Assembly (NCBI GenBank): GCA_012927585.1
Contig: JABBOY010000035.1
Location: 166,875-230,874, forward strand
Direction: 5' to 3'
Length of the DNA: 64,000 nt
Source of the DNA: Glaciimonas sp.
Lineage (GTDB): Bacteria > Pseudomonadota > Gammaproteobacteria > Burkholderiales > Burkholderiaceae_D
Position 1 is the stretch's first letter. Each line of letters begins with the position of its first letter. The notes under the pieces were generated by a model. That model ran no database searches and had not been told where the DNA came from. It saw only the letters and a list, made by a program, of their open reading frames with translations. The position numbers and the translations under genes are program-made. This document shows positions 8,900 through 18,400 of the stretch, piece after piece.

Positions 8900-11800
8900 A
8901 TGCACGTCAAAATGGGTATCGCCGGTCGTCTTTCGAAGTTTTTTTTGCACTCGCAACTGACGCCGCTCATTGCGTTGGTAGCGTTGCTGCTCGGTTTGTT
9001 CGCGGTGCTGGTCACGCCCCGCGAAGAGGAGCCGCAAATCAATGTAACGATGGCCGATGTGCTGATCCCGTTCCCCGGCGCATCAGCCAAAGACGTCGAA
9101 ACCCTGGTTGCGACTCCGGCCGAGCAGGTGATATCGCAAATTCAGGGCTTGGAGCATGTGTATTCCGTCTCCAAGCCCGGGATGGCGGTCATCACCGCGC
9201 AGTTCAAGGTCGGCGTCCCGCGCACTGAAGCACTGGTGCGGCTGTATGACACCATCCACTCGAATCGCGACTGGCTGCCGCGCGAATTGAATGTCGGCGA
9301 ACCCCTGGTCAAGCCCAAGGGCATCGACGATGTTCCAGTGCTGTCGCTAACGCTCTGGACCAGGGATGCCGAACGCGGCGCCTATGCGCTGGAGCGTGTG
9401 GCGCACGCAATGGAAGCCGAGTTGAAACGAGTGCCGGGCACGCGCGAAGTCAACACCATCGGCGGCCCGGGCCGAATGGTACGGGTGCTGCTCGATATCG
9501 ACCGACTCAATGCCTACCATCTGGCAATAGTCGATATCCGGCAAGCGCTGCTGGGCGTCAATGCCGCATTGCCGTCCGGCCAGCTCATATCCGACAACGC
9601 CACACTGGAAGTCCAGACCGGCAATTTTCTAGCCAGCGCCAAAGAAGTCGGCGCATTGATCGTCGGTGTCACCGCCGGCAATCCGGTCTCGCTGTCGGAT
9701 GTAGCGCAGATTGTCGATGGGCCGGCACAACCGTCGAAATACGTCTGGTTTGGCGTCGGTAAGGCAACCGCCTCCAAGGACGCCAAAGCGGGCAGCGAAT
9801 TCCCTGCAGTGACGATTGCGATCACCAAAAAGTCAGGCGAAAACGCGGTGCAGGTGGCGCAACAGGTCGTCCAGCGCGTAGGTGAGTTGCGTAATACCGT
9901 AATCCCGGCCGGAGTTGAGGTCAGTGTCACGCGCAATTATGGCGAAACCGCTAATGACAAGGCGATGAAGCTGATTCAGAAACTGATTTTTGCAACGTCT
10001 GCGGTAGTGGTTTTAGTATTTTTCGCATTGGGCATGCGCGAGGCGGCGATTGTCGGCATCGCCGTCGTCCTGACCTTGGCAGCTACCTTGTTCGCTTCCT
10101 GGGCTTGGGGTTTTACCTTGAATCGGGTATCGCTGTTTGCGCTGATTTTTTCCATCGGGATTCTGGTCGACGACGCAATTGTGGTGGTTGAAAACATTCA
10201 CCGGCACCGCCAACTTTACCCGGATAAATCGTTGGCTGAGATCATCCCGGCAGCCGTCGATGAAGTTGGCGGGCCGACCATACTTGCCACTTTTACCGTG
10301 ATTGCCGCGTTGCTGCCGATGGCTTTCGTCACCGGCCTGATGGGGCCGTACATGAGCCCGATTCCGATCAATGCCAGTATGGGGATGTTGATTTCGCTGG
10401 CGATCGCGTTCACCGTCACGCCTTGGTTGGCGCGCCGAATTTCCCAGAAAAATATTGCCGCAGCCGTGCATGCGACCAACACCGACAGCAAGTTGCAGCG
10501 CTGGTTCAGCACCTTGTTGCTGCCGTTTCTGGCAACCAAAAAAGCAGTACGCAACCGGCGCCTGTTATGGGCTGGCGTATTGCTGGCAATACTGGTTTCA
10601 ATCAGCCTGGCTGCGCTACAGTTGGTCGTGCTAAAGATGCTGCCTTTTGACAACAAGTCGGAGTTTCAGGTCGTAGTCGACATGCGGGCCGGCACACCGG
10701 TCGAAAACACTGCCGCCGTATTGCATGAGATGGGCGCGTACCTGGCCACGGTAGCCGAAGTCACCGACATACAGGCATACGCCGGCACTGCTGCGCCGAT
10801 TAATTTCAATGGGCTGGTCAGACAATACTATTTGCGCCAGGCGCCTGAATTCGGCGATTTACAAGTCAACCTGGTCGACAAGCATCAGCGCACACGAAAA
10901 AGTCACCAAATCGCCGGCGCGGTGCGCAAACCGCTGGAGCAAATCGCCGCCCGATATGGGGCAAAAGTAAAAGTAGTTGAGGTTCCGCCCGGCCCGCCTG
11001 TGATGTCGCCGCTAGTGGCTGAAATCTACGGCCCTGATGAGGCCGGCCGACACGCGTTGGCGAAACAAGTCAGGCAGGCATTTAGCCGGACTGCCGACAT
11101 TATCGGCATCGACGATTCGATTGAAGACAACGCACCCAAGGTCGTGTTGCGGGTCGATCAGCGCAAGGCAGCGCTATTGGGCATCGCTGCGGCCGACGTG
11201 GTGCAAACGGTACGGGTTGGGCTGGACGGCGAAGACATCACTGTGCTGCATGATGGGCAATCCAAGTACAGCATACCGGTGCGCCTGAACCTGCCGCCGG
11301 AAAAACAGGCCAGGCTGGACACCTTGCTGACGATGACGGTGAAGTCCGCCAACGGCGATAATGTGCCGCTATCCGAACTGGTCAAAGTACAACCGACCAC
11401 GCGCGAGAAAACGATTTACCACAAGGACATGCTGCCGGTGACATACGTGATGGGCGACATGGCGGGCAAGCTCGATAGCCCGCTGTACGGCATGTTTGCA
11501 GTACGCGGCAAGCTGGATAATCTAACTGCGGCACAAGGTGCGCCGCTGGGCGAATACTTCATCAAGCAACCGTCCGACCCCTACCGCCAGTTCGCGCTGA
11601 AATGGGATGGCGAGTGGCAAATCACCTATGAAACCTTCCGCGACATGGGCCTAGCCTATGCGGTCGGTCTGGTGCTGGTATACATCCTGGTAGTGGCGCA
11701 GTTCGGGTCGTATTTAACGCCGCTGATCATCATGGCGCCGATTCCGCTGACGATCATCGGCGTGATGCCGGGCCATGCGCTGCTCGGCGCGCAATACACC

Positions 11801-12118
11801 GCCACCTCGATGATCGGCATGATCGCGCTGGCTGGGATCATCGTGCGCAACTCGATCTTGCTGGTTGATTTCATCAATCTTCAGGTGGCGCAAGGGATTG
11901 CATTTGTCGACGCCATCATCCATGCGACCGCAGCACGCGCCAAGCCGATTGTGCTGACCGGTTTGGCCGCGATTATCGGTGCGCTGTTTATTCTGGATGA
12001 TCCGATTTTCAATGGCTTGGCGATCTCGTTGATTTTCGGGATCTTTGTCTCCACCCTGCTGACGCTAGTGGTTATTCCGGTGCTGTATTACACGGCCAAC
12101 CGGAAAAAGTTTGCTTGA
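8900..12118 (+). CDS. RND efflux permease (HAE-type)
   Basis: 1072 aa inner-membrane proton-driven exporter. Its ATG directly follows the SQR stop; a Met at 8912 is an alternative start. An N-terminal TM segment is followed by a large periplasmic loop, TM block with VDDAIVVVENIHRH (the TM4 motif of hydrophobe/amphiphile exporters, not the DG form of heavy-metal pumps), a second periplasmic loop near residue 580 onward and a closing TM block. With the adaptor upstream and the TolC-type gene downstream it would form a tripartite pump. Substrate unknown; placement next to SQR under a persulfide-sensor-type regulator suggests a sulfur species or a compound tied to sulfide stress (inference). Confidence 0.93.
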   Translation: MHVKMGIAGRLSKFFLHSQLTPLIALVALLLGLFAVLVTPREEEPQINVTMADVLIPFPGASAKDVETLVATPAEQVISQIQGLEHVYSVSKPGMAVITAQFKVGVPRTEALVRLYDTIHSNRDWLPRELNVGEPLVKPKGIDDVPVLSLTLWTRDAERGAYALERVAHAMEAELKRVPGTREVNTIGGPGRMVRVLLDIDRLNAYHLAIVDIRQALLGVNAALPSGQLISDNATLEVQTGNFLASAKEVGALIVGVTAGNPVSLSDVAQIVDGPAQPSKYVWFGVGKATASKDAKAGSEFPAVTIAITKKSGENAVQVAQQVVQRVGELRNTVIPAGVEVSVTRNYGETANDKAMKLIQKLIFATSAVVVLVFFALGMREAAIVGIAVVLTLAATLFASWAWGFTLNRVSLFALIFSIGILVDDAIVVVENIHRHRQLYPDKSLAEIIPAAVDEVGGPTILATFTVIAALLPMAFVTGLMGPYMSPIPINASMGMLISLAIAFTVTPWLARRISQKNIAAAVHATNTDSKLQRWFSTLLLPFLATKKAVRNRRLLWAGVLLAILVSISLAALQLVVLKMLPFDNKSEFQVVVDMRAGTPVENTAAVLHEMGAYLATVAEVTDIQAYAGTAAPINFNGLVRQYYLRQAPEFGDLQVNLVDKHQRTRKSHQIAGAVRKPLEQIAARYGAKVKVVEVPPGPPVMSPLVAEIYGPDEAGRHALAKQVRQAFSRTADIIGIDDSIEDNAPKVVLRVDQRKAALLGIAAADVVQTVRVGLDGEDITVLHDGQSKYSIPVRLNLPPEKQARLDTLLTMTVKSANGDNVPLSELVKVQPTTREKTIYHKDMLPVTYVMGDMAGKLDSPLYGMFAVRGKLDNLTAAQGAPLGEYFIKQPSDPYRQFALKWDGEWQITYETFRDMGLAYAVGLVLVYILVVAQFGSYLTPLIIMAPIPLTIIGVMPGHALLGAQYTATSMIGMIALAGIIVRNSILLVDFINLQVAQGIAFVDAIIHATAARAKPIVLTGLAAIIGALFILDDPIFNGLAISLIFGIFVSTLLTLVVIPVLYYTANRKKFA

Positions 12119-12157
12119 TCTTGAGCTTGATTTATATTTTTTGAGAAAGAATTAACT

Positions 12158-12364
12158 ATGAATACCAACCGCATGGTACGCATTTTTGCTGGAATTTTTA
12201 TCCTGATTTCATTGGCTCTGGGCGTGCCGGAGAGCCCATTTTTTATAAGCAAATATTTTTTGTGGTTGACGGTTTTTGTCGGCGCCAATTTGCTGCAAAG
12301 CGGATTCACCCAGTTCTGCCCGCTGGAAATTTTCCTGAAAAAAATCGGTGTGCGGGAATCTTGA
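12158..12364 (+). CDS. DUF2892 small membrane protein (second copy)
   Basis: 68 aa, two hydrophobic segments, with the pattern N--R---G---IL---LG, then WLTVFVGANLLQSGFTQFCP and a C-terminal KKIGV, the DUF2892/YgaP-TM form. The ATG at 12158 follows AGAAAGAA. It differs in sequence from the copy at 6265 but keeps the FCP motif; both flank the adaptor-SQR-pump block. Confidence 0.82.
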   Translation: MNTNRMVRIFAGIFILISLALGVPESPFFISKYFLWLTVFVGANLLQSGFTQFCPLEIFLKKIGVRES

Positions 12365-12401
12365 AACACACTATGAAACAGACTATTTACCGGAGAATGT
12401 C

Positions 12402-12797
12402 ATGAATACCAAATATGGATTTGGCAAGAATGTAACGCACTCGTTTGAGGCTACTGTTGAAAACGTCACGCTCGCTTTACAAAATGAAGGTTTCGGCATA
12501 CTGACTGATATCGACGTCGCCGCCACCATGAAAAAAAAACTTGACCTGGATATGCCGCCCTACCGCATCCTCGGCGCGTGCAACCCCGGCCTAGCGCACC
12601 GTGCGATTGAAATCGAACCGGCTATCGGCCTGCTGCTGCCATGCAATGTGGTGGTAAGACAAGATAGCGCAGGCGGCATCCGAGTCGAATTCATGGACCC
12701 GCAAGCGGTGCTTGAACTGGTTGACAAGCCCGCCATCACGCAAGTAGCGGAAGAAGTACGCCAACGTCTGGAACGCGTAATGGCAGCTATCCAATAA
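12402..12797 (+). CDS. DUF302 protein
   Basis: 131 aa from ATG 12402 with CGGAGA upstream; the in-frame extension back to 12348 overlaps the previous gene and is not used. DUF302 signature: YGFGKNVTHSFEATVENVTLALQNEGFGILTDIDV, then PPYRILGACNPGLAHRAIEIEPAIGLLLPCNVVV with two conserved Cys. DUF302 proteins are of unknown function and recur beside sulfide-oxidation and thiosulfate genes. Probably cytoplasmic; no signal peptide seen. Confidence 0.88.
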   Translation: MNTKYGFGKNVTHSFEATVENVTLALQNEGFGILTDIDVAATMKKKLDLDMPPYRILGACNPGLAHRAIEIEPAIGLLLPCNVVVRQDSAGGIRVEFMDPQAVLELVDKPAITQVAEEVRQRLERVMAAIQ

Positions 12798-12837
12798 TTA
12801 TTGACTTTGACCATTAACAGATTTTGTATATTTTGAT

Positions 12838-12897
12838 GGGGTATAGCATAAAAAGCATGCTTTACCGCATCATTATATTGCCATTTTTAAAATACCC
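12838..12897. repeat. Palindromic intergenic repeat, copy 3
   Basis: 60 bp with variant ends GGGGTAT (12838-12844) and ATACCC (12892-12897) around TTTACCGCAT-CATT-ATATTGCC. The paired change in both ends (GGGGTAT/ATACCC) looks compensatory, which suggests that the pairing of the ends is maintained. Confidence 0.6.
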
Positions 12898-13004
12898 GTG
12901 CCTGTTTAACGTTACGAAGCAATACATTAAACAGGCCGGCAGGTTTTTGGCAGTGCTACCTCCCTACTTTCAAACTCTCTGGCTTGACTCCAATGGAGAC
13001 CGTA

Positions 13005-14303
13005 ATGCGCAAAACTCTTCCCGCATCGTTTGTGGCCGCTGCTTTCCTGGCGCTGGGCGCGCATGCAGCTGATCTGCAACAAATCTATAACGATGCACGC
13101 ATCAATGATCCGCAATATGCAAGCGCACGCGCTACGTTGGCTGCCGGACAGGAAAAGCTGCCGCAAGGACGTGCCGGATTGCTACCCACTCTCGGCTTAT
13201 CGGGCAGCAACACAAAAAACGAAATCGACAGTGGCGGCAACTTCAATGCCAGTAATTATGCATTGACGCTATCACAGCCGCTTTTTCGCTGGGGAAATTG
13301 GCAGCAATACGAGCAAAGCAAGCTTTTGGTGGCTGCGGCCGACGCACAGTTTTCCCAAGCCCAGCAAGACTTGATACTGCGCGTGTCGCAAGCCTATTTT
13401 GACATCCTGGGTGCGCAAGACACGCTGACTTTCATACAGGCGCAAAAAGTCGCCATTACGGAGCAACTGGCTTCGGCCAAACAGAATTTTGAGGTCGGCA
13501 CCGCCACCATTACCGACACCCATGAAGCGCAGGCCCGCTTTGACCTGGCAGTAGCGCAAGAGTTTGCCGCCCAAAATGATCTGGAGATCAAACGCGCGTC
13601 ACTGCAGCAGATTATCGGCAAGCCGCCCGCAGAACTGGCACCGCTGCAACTGGGTCTGACCTTAAGCATGCCAGAGCCGGCACAGATCGGAGCCTGGCTG
13701 GACAGTGCACAGCAACGGAACTACGGCGTCATAGGACAGCAACTCGCGCTCGAAATCGCCCAACGCGATATTTCCCGCAACCGCGCCGGCCATTACCCAA
13801 CAGTCGATCTGGTGGCCAGCCGCAACTACACCAAGCAGCCAAGCAGCACGTTTAACGGTGCAATTGTCGCCACCAACAGCAACTCTATTGGCGTGCAATG
13901 GAACATTCCGCTGTTCGCCGGTTTTGCCGTGACCAGCCGGGTACGCGAATCGATCGCGCTAGAAGATAAAACTCGCTTTGACCTGGAAACCGCGCGCCGC
14001 ACTGCGATGCAAAGCGTGCGGCAATCGTATTTGGGGGTTAATAGCGGTCTGGCGCAAGTCAAGGCGTTGGAGGCTGCTGAAATCTCCAGCCAGTCGGCAC
14101 TGGACTCCAATAAACTCGGCTATCAGGTTGGCGTGCGCGTAAATATCGATATTCTGAATGCCCAACAGCAGCTCTTCTCTACCCGTAAGGATCTATCCAA
14201 AGCACGTTACGACACCATCATCAATGGCCTGAAACTGAAATCCGCAGCCGGCACGCTAACGGAACAGGATGTGTTGCAAGTAAATGGCTTGCTGCAGCAA
14301 TAA
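13005..14303 (+). CDS. TolC-family outer-membrane efflux protein
   Basis: 432 aa from ATG 13005 (ATGGAGACC upstream). Signal peptide MRKTLPASFVAAAFLALGAHA then ADLQQIYNDARINDPQ, the usual start of TolC-type factors. Two outer-membrane-factor repeats follow, with long alpha-helical stretches rich in Ala/Gln, the segment QPLFRWGNWQQYEQSK, and the C-terminal GYQVGVRVNIDILNAQQQLFSTRKDLSKARYD typical of TolC. It would complete the RND pump encoded upstream; 207 bp including a repeat copy separate it from the DUF302 gene. Confidence 0.93.
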   Translation: MRKTLPASFVAAAFLALGAHAADLQQIYNDARINDPQYASARATLAAGQEKLPQGRAGLLPTLGLSGSNTKNEIDSGGNFNASNYALTLSQPLFRWGNWQQYEQSKLLVAAADAQFSQAQQDLILRVSQAYFDILGAQDTLTFIQAQKVAITEQLASAKQNFEVGTATITDTHEAQARFDLAVAQEFAAQNDLEIKRASLQQIIGKPPAELAPLQLGLTLSMPEPAQIGAWLDSAQQRNYGVIGQQLALEIAQRDISRNRAGHYPTVDLVASRNYTKQPSSTFNGAIVATNSNSIGVQWNIPLFAGFAVTSRVRESIALEDKTRFDLETARRTAMQSVRQSYLGVNSGLAQVKALEAAEISSQSALDSNKLGYQVGVRVNIDILNAQQQLFSTRKDLSKARYDTIINGLKLKSAAGTLTEQDVLQVNGLLQQ

Positions 14304-14333
14304 ATTGGGCGAAAAACTGCAGCAAAATAGGGC

Positions 14334-15104
14334 TTACACTTGAACTACCAGTGTGGGATCAAACCCGGCATTCTCGGCAATCCCATCACGCGCATAGCCG
14401 CGCGAATTACAAACGATGCGGGTATTTGCAACCTGATAGTCATAACTGTCATGGGTATGGCCATGCACCCACAGCGCCGGGTTCCAACGTGCGATGTGCG
14501 CGTCAAGATCGGAAACAAAACAGGCGTTCAACAAGGAATCTGCGTATTTCGGATTGATGCTGCCGCAGGATGGCGCGTGATGCGTGACCACCACGGTACT
14601 GCCGTTAAATGGCTTGGCGAATTTCCGTTCCAGCCAAGTCACGGATTGATCGAATATCTGACGCGAAACAGCTGGGCTGAACAAGGCATCGGCAGTATCG
14701 GCACTATCGCCTACCGTGATCCGGCTGAAATCCCTGTTTGACTGGCAAGCTTCGGCAACCGAAGCGGCGCGCATTTCATCGGTCGGGAACAAGCGGAAAT
14801 CGGTCCACAACGTACAGCCCAAAAAACGTACGCCATCGATGCAGATTGCATCCAGATCCAGCACATGAACATTGCTGCCGCGAGCCTGCTGCCGCAATGC
14901 CGATAAAGTTCCACTCAAACTGGCGCCGTAGAATTCGTGATTGCCGGGAACGTAAATCACCGGCACCGCCAATTGCCGGGCCCAGTCGATGGCCTGCTGC
15001 GGTCGCGCCACATCGCCGGCCAGAATCAGAACATCGCAATCGCTATCCGGCACCGGCATCGGCGCAACTGTCAGGTGCAGATCAGAAAGAATAGCCAGAC
15101 GCAT
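14334..15104 (-). CDS. Calcineurin-like metallophosphoesterase
   Basis: 256 aa cytosolic-looking protein with the complete dinuclear-metal motif set in order: SDLHLT near the N-terminus, LAGDVARP, VPGNHEFY, THHAPSCGSINPKY, and HGHTHDSYDY near the C-terminus. The substrate is not predictable. It is convergent with the TolC-type gene; their 3' ends are 30 bp apart. Confidence 0.85.
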   Translation of the reverse strand: MRLAILSDLHLTVAPMPVPDSDCDVLILAGDVARPQQAIDWARQLAVPVIYVPGNHEFYGASLSGTLSALRQQARGSNVHVLDLDAICIDGVRFLGCTLWTDFRLFPTDEMRAASVAEACQSNRDFSRITVGDSADTADALFSPAVSRQIFDQSVTWLERKFAKPFNGSTVVVTHHAPSCGSINPKYADSLLNACFVSDLDAHIARWNPALWVHGHTHDSYDYQVANTRIVCNSRGYARDGIAENAGFDPTLVVQV

Positions 15105-15164
15105 TATTTTTCTCGCTCAATCAGGTAAAGTCGATCCAGGGCTGGCTAAATTTTATACCCCTAT

Positions 15165-15215
15165 TGAGTATCACGAAAAAACACTTTCTGCCGCATACTA
15201 TATAGCTAGGGCAGT
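15165..15215. repeat. Palindromic intergenic repeat, copy 4 (degenerate)
   Basis: TGAGTATCACGAAAAAACACTT then CTGCCGCATACTATATAGC matches one arm and the core of the family; the far ATACTCC end is not recognisable, so this copy is probably truncated. Confidence 0.4.
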
Positions 15216-15238
15216 TTCAAAGAGTCGGGCTTGCCTGG

Positions 15239-15409
15239 ATGCTGATCAAATTGTTAAACGGTGTATTTGACCCGCCGCCCGATTATCTGAGTGTCCCTTG
15301 GCTCTACCTGATGATGCTCGTGAGCGTCGCATTCGCCGCCGCTATCGCGGTAAAAGGCTTTCAGCGAGAAACAAGGGTGTCTGCGGTGCAAAGGATGCGA
15401 GAAATTTAA
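15239..15409 (+). CDS. Small hypothetical single-pass membrane protein
   Basis: 56 codons from ATG 15239 to TAA 15407-15409. The predicted peptide begins MLIKLLNGVFDPPPDY, has one hydrophobic segment (residues about 19-38, WLYLMMLVSVAFAAAIAV) and a basic tail. There is no strong ribosome-binding site. Membrane topology and the gap position make it plausible; I do not recognise a family. Confidence 0.35.
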   Translation: MLIKLLNGVFDPPPDYLSVPWLYLMMLVSVAFAAAIAVKGFQRETRVSAVQRMREI

Positions 15410-15445
15410 GTTACCCCGGCTGAGCAGGAGGATTACCTTATTTAT

Positions 15446-18400
15446 TTATCGCTGCATTGAGTCCCATACTTTCTGCAGCCGTTTGGACGATACCGGCATT
15501 GGCGTGCGCAGTTCCTGCGCGTATAGCGAGACCCGCAACTCTTCCAGCAACCAGCGGAATTCGGTCATCTTCGGATCAGCGTGCCGGTCTTTTAACGCAC
15601 GCTGCCAGGGCGTTGCAACGGCAGCCCATTCCGCCATCAGCTTGGCGTCGCGTGCCGGATCGGCGCGTAGCTTGTCCAGCCGGACATTGATTGCCTTGAG
15701 ATAACGCGGAAAATGCGCCAGTTGCGCATAGGCGTTGTCTGCCAGAAAACGTTTGCCAATCAAGGCTTGCAATTGCGCCTGCATGTCGGCTGTCGCTGCC
15801 GCATGGGCTTTGACGCCTTGCAGCTTCTTCGGCAAGCTGTGGAATTCGGTCATTATCTGACCGATCAGGCGCGCGATTTCATTGGCCAGCAAGCCCAACC
15901 GCGACTTGCCTTCGTCGCGCCGCTGGTCGAATGCGGCGGCATTGGTCGGCAACGGTTCCTGCAGACAGGCAATATCGAGCGCGGTCTGGATGATCTGGTC
16001 GCGCAATTCTTCCTGGGTGCCGAGCGCCATGAATTGCATGCCCATTTGCTGCATTCCCGGAATGTTTTTTTCCAGATACTTGACCTGTTCCTTCAACTGC
16101 AAGGCGAACAAGCGGCGCAGGCCAATCCGGTGGGTACGCTGCGCAACGGCAGGGTCGTCGAACACTTCCAGCGTGCAATGGGTTTTTTGATCCACCAAAG
16201 CAGAAAAACCGATCAGCGTTTGCTTGCCTTGCTGCACTTCCAGCAGTTCCGGCAGGGTGCCGAACGACCAACTGGTCAGGTTTTCCTGCTGAGGGGAATT
16301 ACTGGCTGTGCCGGTAATTTGCCCGACGACGGCATTGTTTGCGGTGGCCGGTTTGTCGCCACGACCCGTAATGTGCGCGATGTGAGGTGCGCCACCGCCG
16401 GATGCCGTCACGGCCTGCACTGCCAGTTTTTGAAAACTCTCCCTTGCCTGCCCGCCGAATTCGGCGCGCAAGGCGGCCAGATTGCGGCCCATTTCCAGTT
16501 GCCGGCCATGCTCATCGATGACCTTGATGTTCATGGTGTGATGGGTTGGCAAGGTTTCCTGTTTAAAATCGGTGGTCAGCGGCACCAGCCCGACTTGCTC
16601 GCGGATGTCGGCGATCAGCGCATCAATCAGATTGCCCTTGCCGAACTCGGCCCGCTCGCAAAAGTCTGCGGCGTAGCTCGGCAGCGGCACGCAGTGGCGG
16701 CGCAGTTTTTGCGGCAGCGATTTCAGCAGCAGATGGATTTTTTCCTTCAGCATGCCGGGCACCAGCCAGTCGCAGCGGTCGGCGCTGATCTGGTTCAGCG
16801 CATACAGCGGCACGGCCAGGGTGACCCCGTCGCGTGGGCTGCCGGGCTCGAAATGATAGGTCAGCAGCATTTCGGCACCGGCTACCATCAGCTTTTTCGG
16901 AAACAAGTCGGTGGTGATACCGGCCGCTTCATGCCGCATCAAATCGTCGCGATTCAGATACAGCAGCTTGAGATTCGTGGCAGTGACATCCTTGTGCCAC
17001 TTTTCGAACGTGATGCCGTTGCAGATGTCTGCCGGAATAATTTGGTCGTAAAAAGCGGCGATCAGCGCTTCATCGACCAGCACATCAACCCGACGCGACT
17101 TGTGTTCCAAGTTTTCAATTTCTCGCACCAGCTTGTGGTTGAAAGCGAAAAACGGTGCGCGGGTGTCGAATTCGCCGTCAACCAGCGCGTCGCGGATGAA
17201 AATTTCGCGTGCTTCCTTGGGATTAATCAGCGCGTAATTGATGCGGCGCTGGCTATACACCACCAGCCCGTACAAAGTGGCGCGCTCGGAAGCCGAGACT
17301 TGCGCTGTGCGTTTTTCCCAGCGCGGTTCGCCCCAGGATTTCTTCAGCAGATGGCTGCCGACGCGCTCCAGCCATTCCGGCTGAAGCTGCGCGACGCAGC
17401 GCGCATACAGCCGCGTGGTATCGACCAGTTCGGCCGCCATCACCCAGCGCCCCGGTTTCTTGAGCAGGCTGGAGCCGGGCCAGATATGGAATTTAATGCC
17501 GCGTGCGCCCAAAAAATGGGACTCGTCTTCGGCCTTGAAACCGACGTTGCCGAGCAAGCCAGTCAGCAGCGCGCTGTGCAGATTCTCGTACGTGGCCGGC
17601 GCTTCGTTGAGCCGCCAGCCCTGCTCGCGCACGATGGTCAGCAACTGCGTGTGGACGTCGCGCCATTCGCGCAGCCGCATTTGCGATAGAAAGTTGGCGC
17701 GGCAATTGTCTTGCAACTGGCGGTTGGTTTTCTTGTGTTCAATCGCGTCTTCGAACCATTTCCAGATTTTCAGATAACTCTGGAATTCCGATTTCTCGTC
17801 GGCAAATTTCTTGTGCGCAGCATCGGCTGCGGCCTGCGCCTCCATCGGCCGATCACGCGGGTCTTGCACCGACAAGGCCGACGCGATAATCAATACTTCG
17901 GTCAGGCAGACATTTTCCAGCGCGGCCAGAATCATGCGCCCGACACGCGGATCGAGCGGCAGTTTTGCCAGCTTGTGACCGAGTGCGGTCAATGCATTGT
18001 TTTCATCGACAGCGCCCAACTCTTGCAACAATTGGTAGCCGTCGGCAATCGCCCGCCCCGGCGGCGGTTCGATGAAAGGAAACGTTTCGACATCGGCCAG
18101 ATGCAAGGACTTCATGCGCAAAATGACCGCCGCCAGCGACGAGCGCAGGATTTCCGGCTCGGTGAATTTCGGCCGCAGCAAATAATCCTGTTCTTCATAC
18201 AGACGAATGCACACGCCGGCGGCGACCCGGCCGCAACGCCCGGCGCGTTGATTAGCCGCCGATTGCGCAATCGGCTCGATCTGCAATTGCTCGACTTTGT
18301 TGCGATAACTGTATCGCTTCACCCGCGCCAAACCGGCATCGACCACGTAGCGAATACCGGGCACAGTCAGCGAAGTCTCGGCCACATTGGTGGCCAGCAC

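Noticed and set aside
15713..17689. 658-codon open frame on the plus strand inside hrpA
   Set aside because: It is antisense to a complete HrpA with all helicase motifs; the predicted product (Gln/Arg/His-rich) has no family features. A GC-rich shadow frame.
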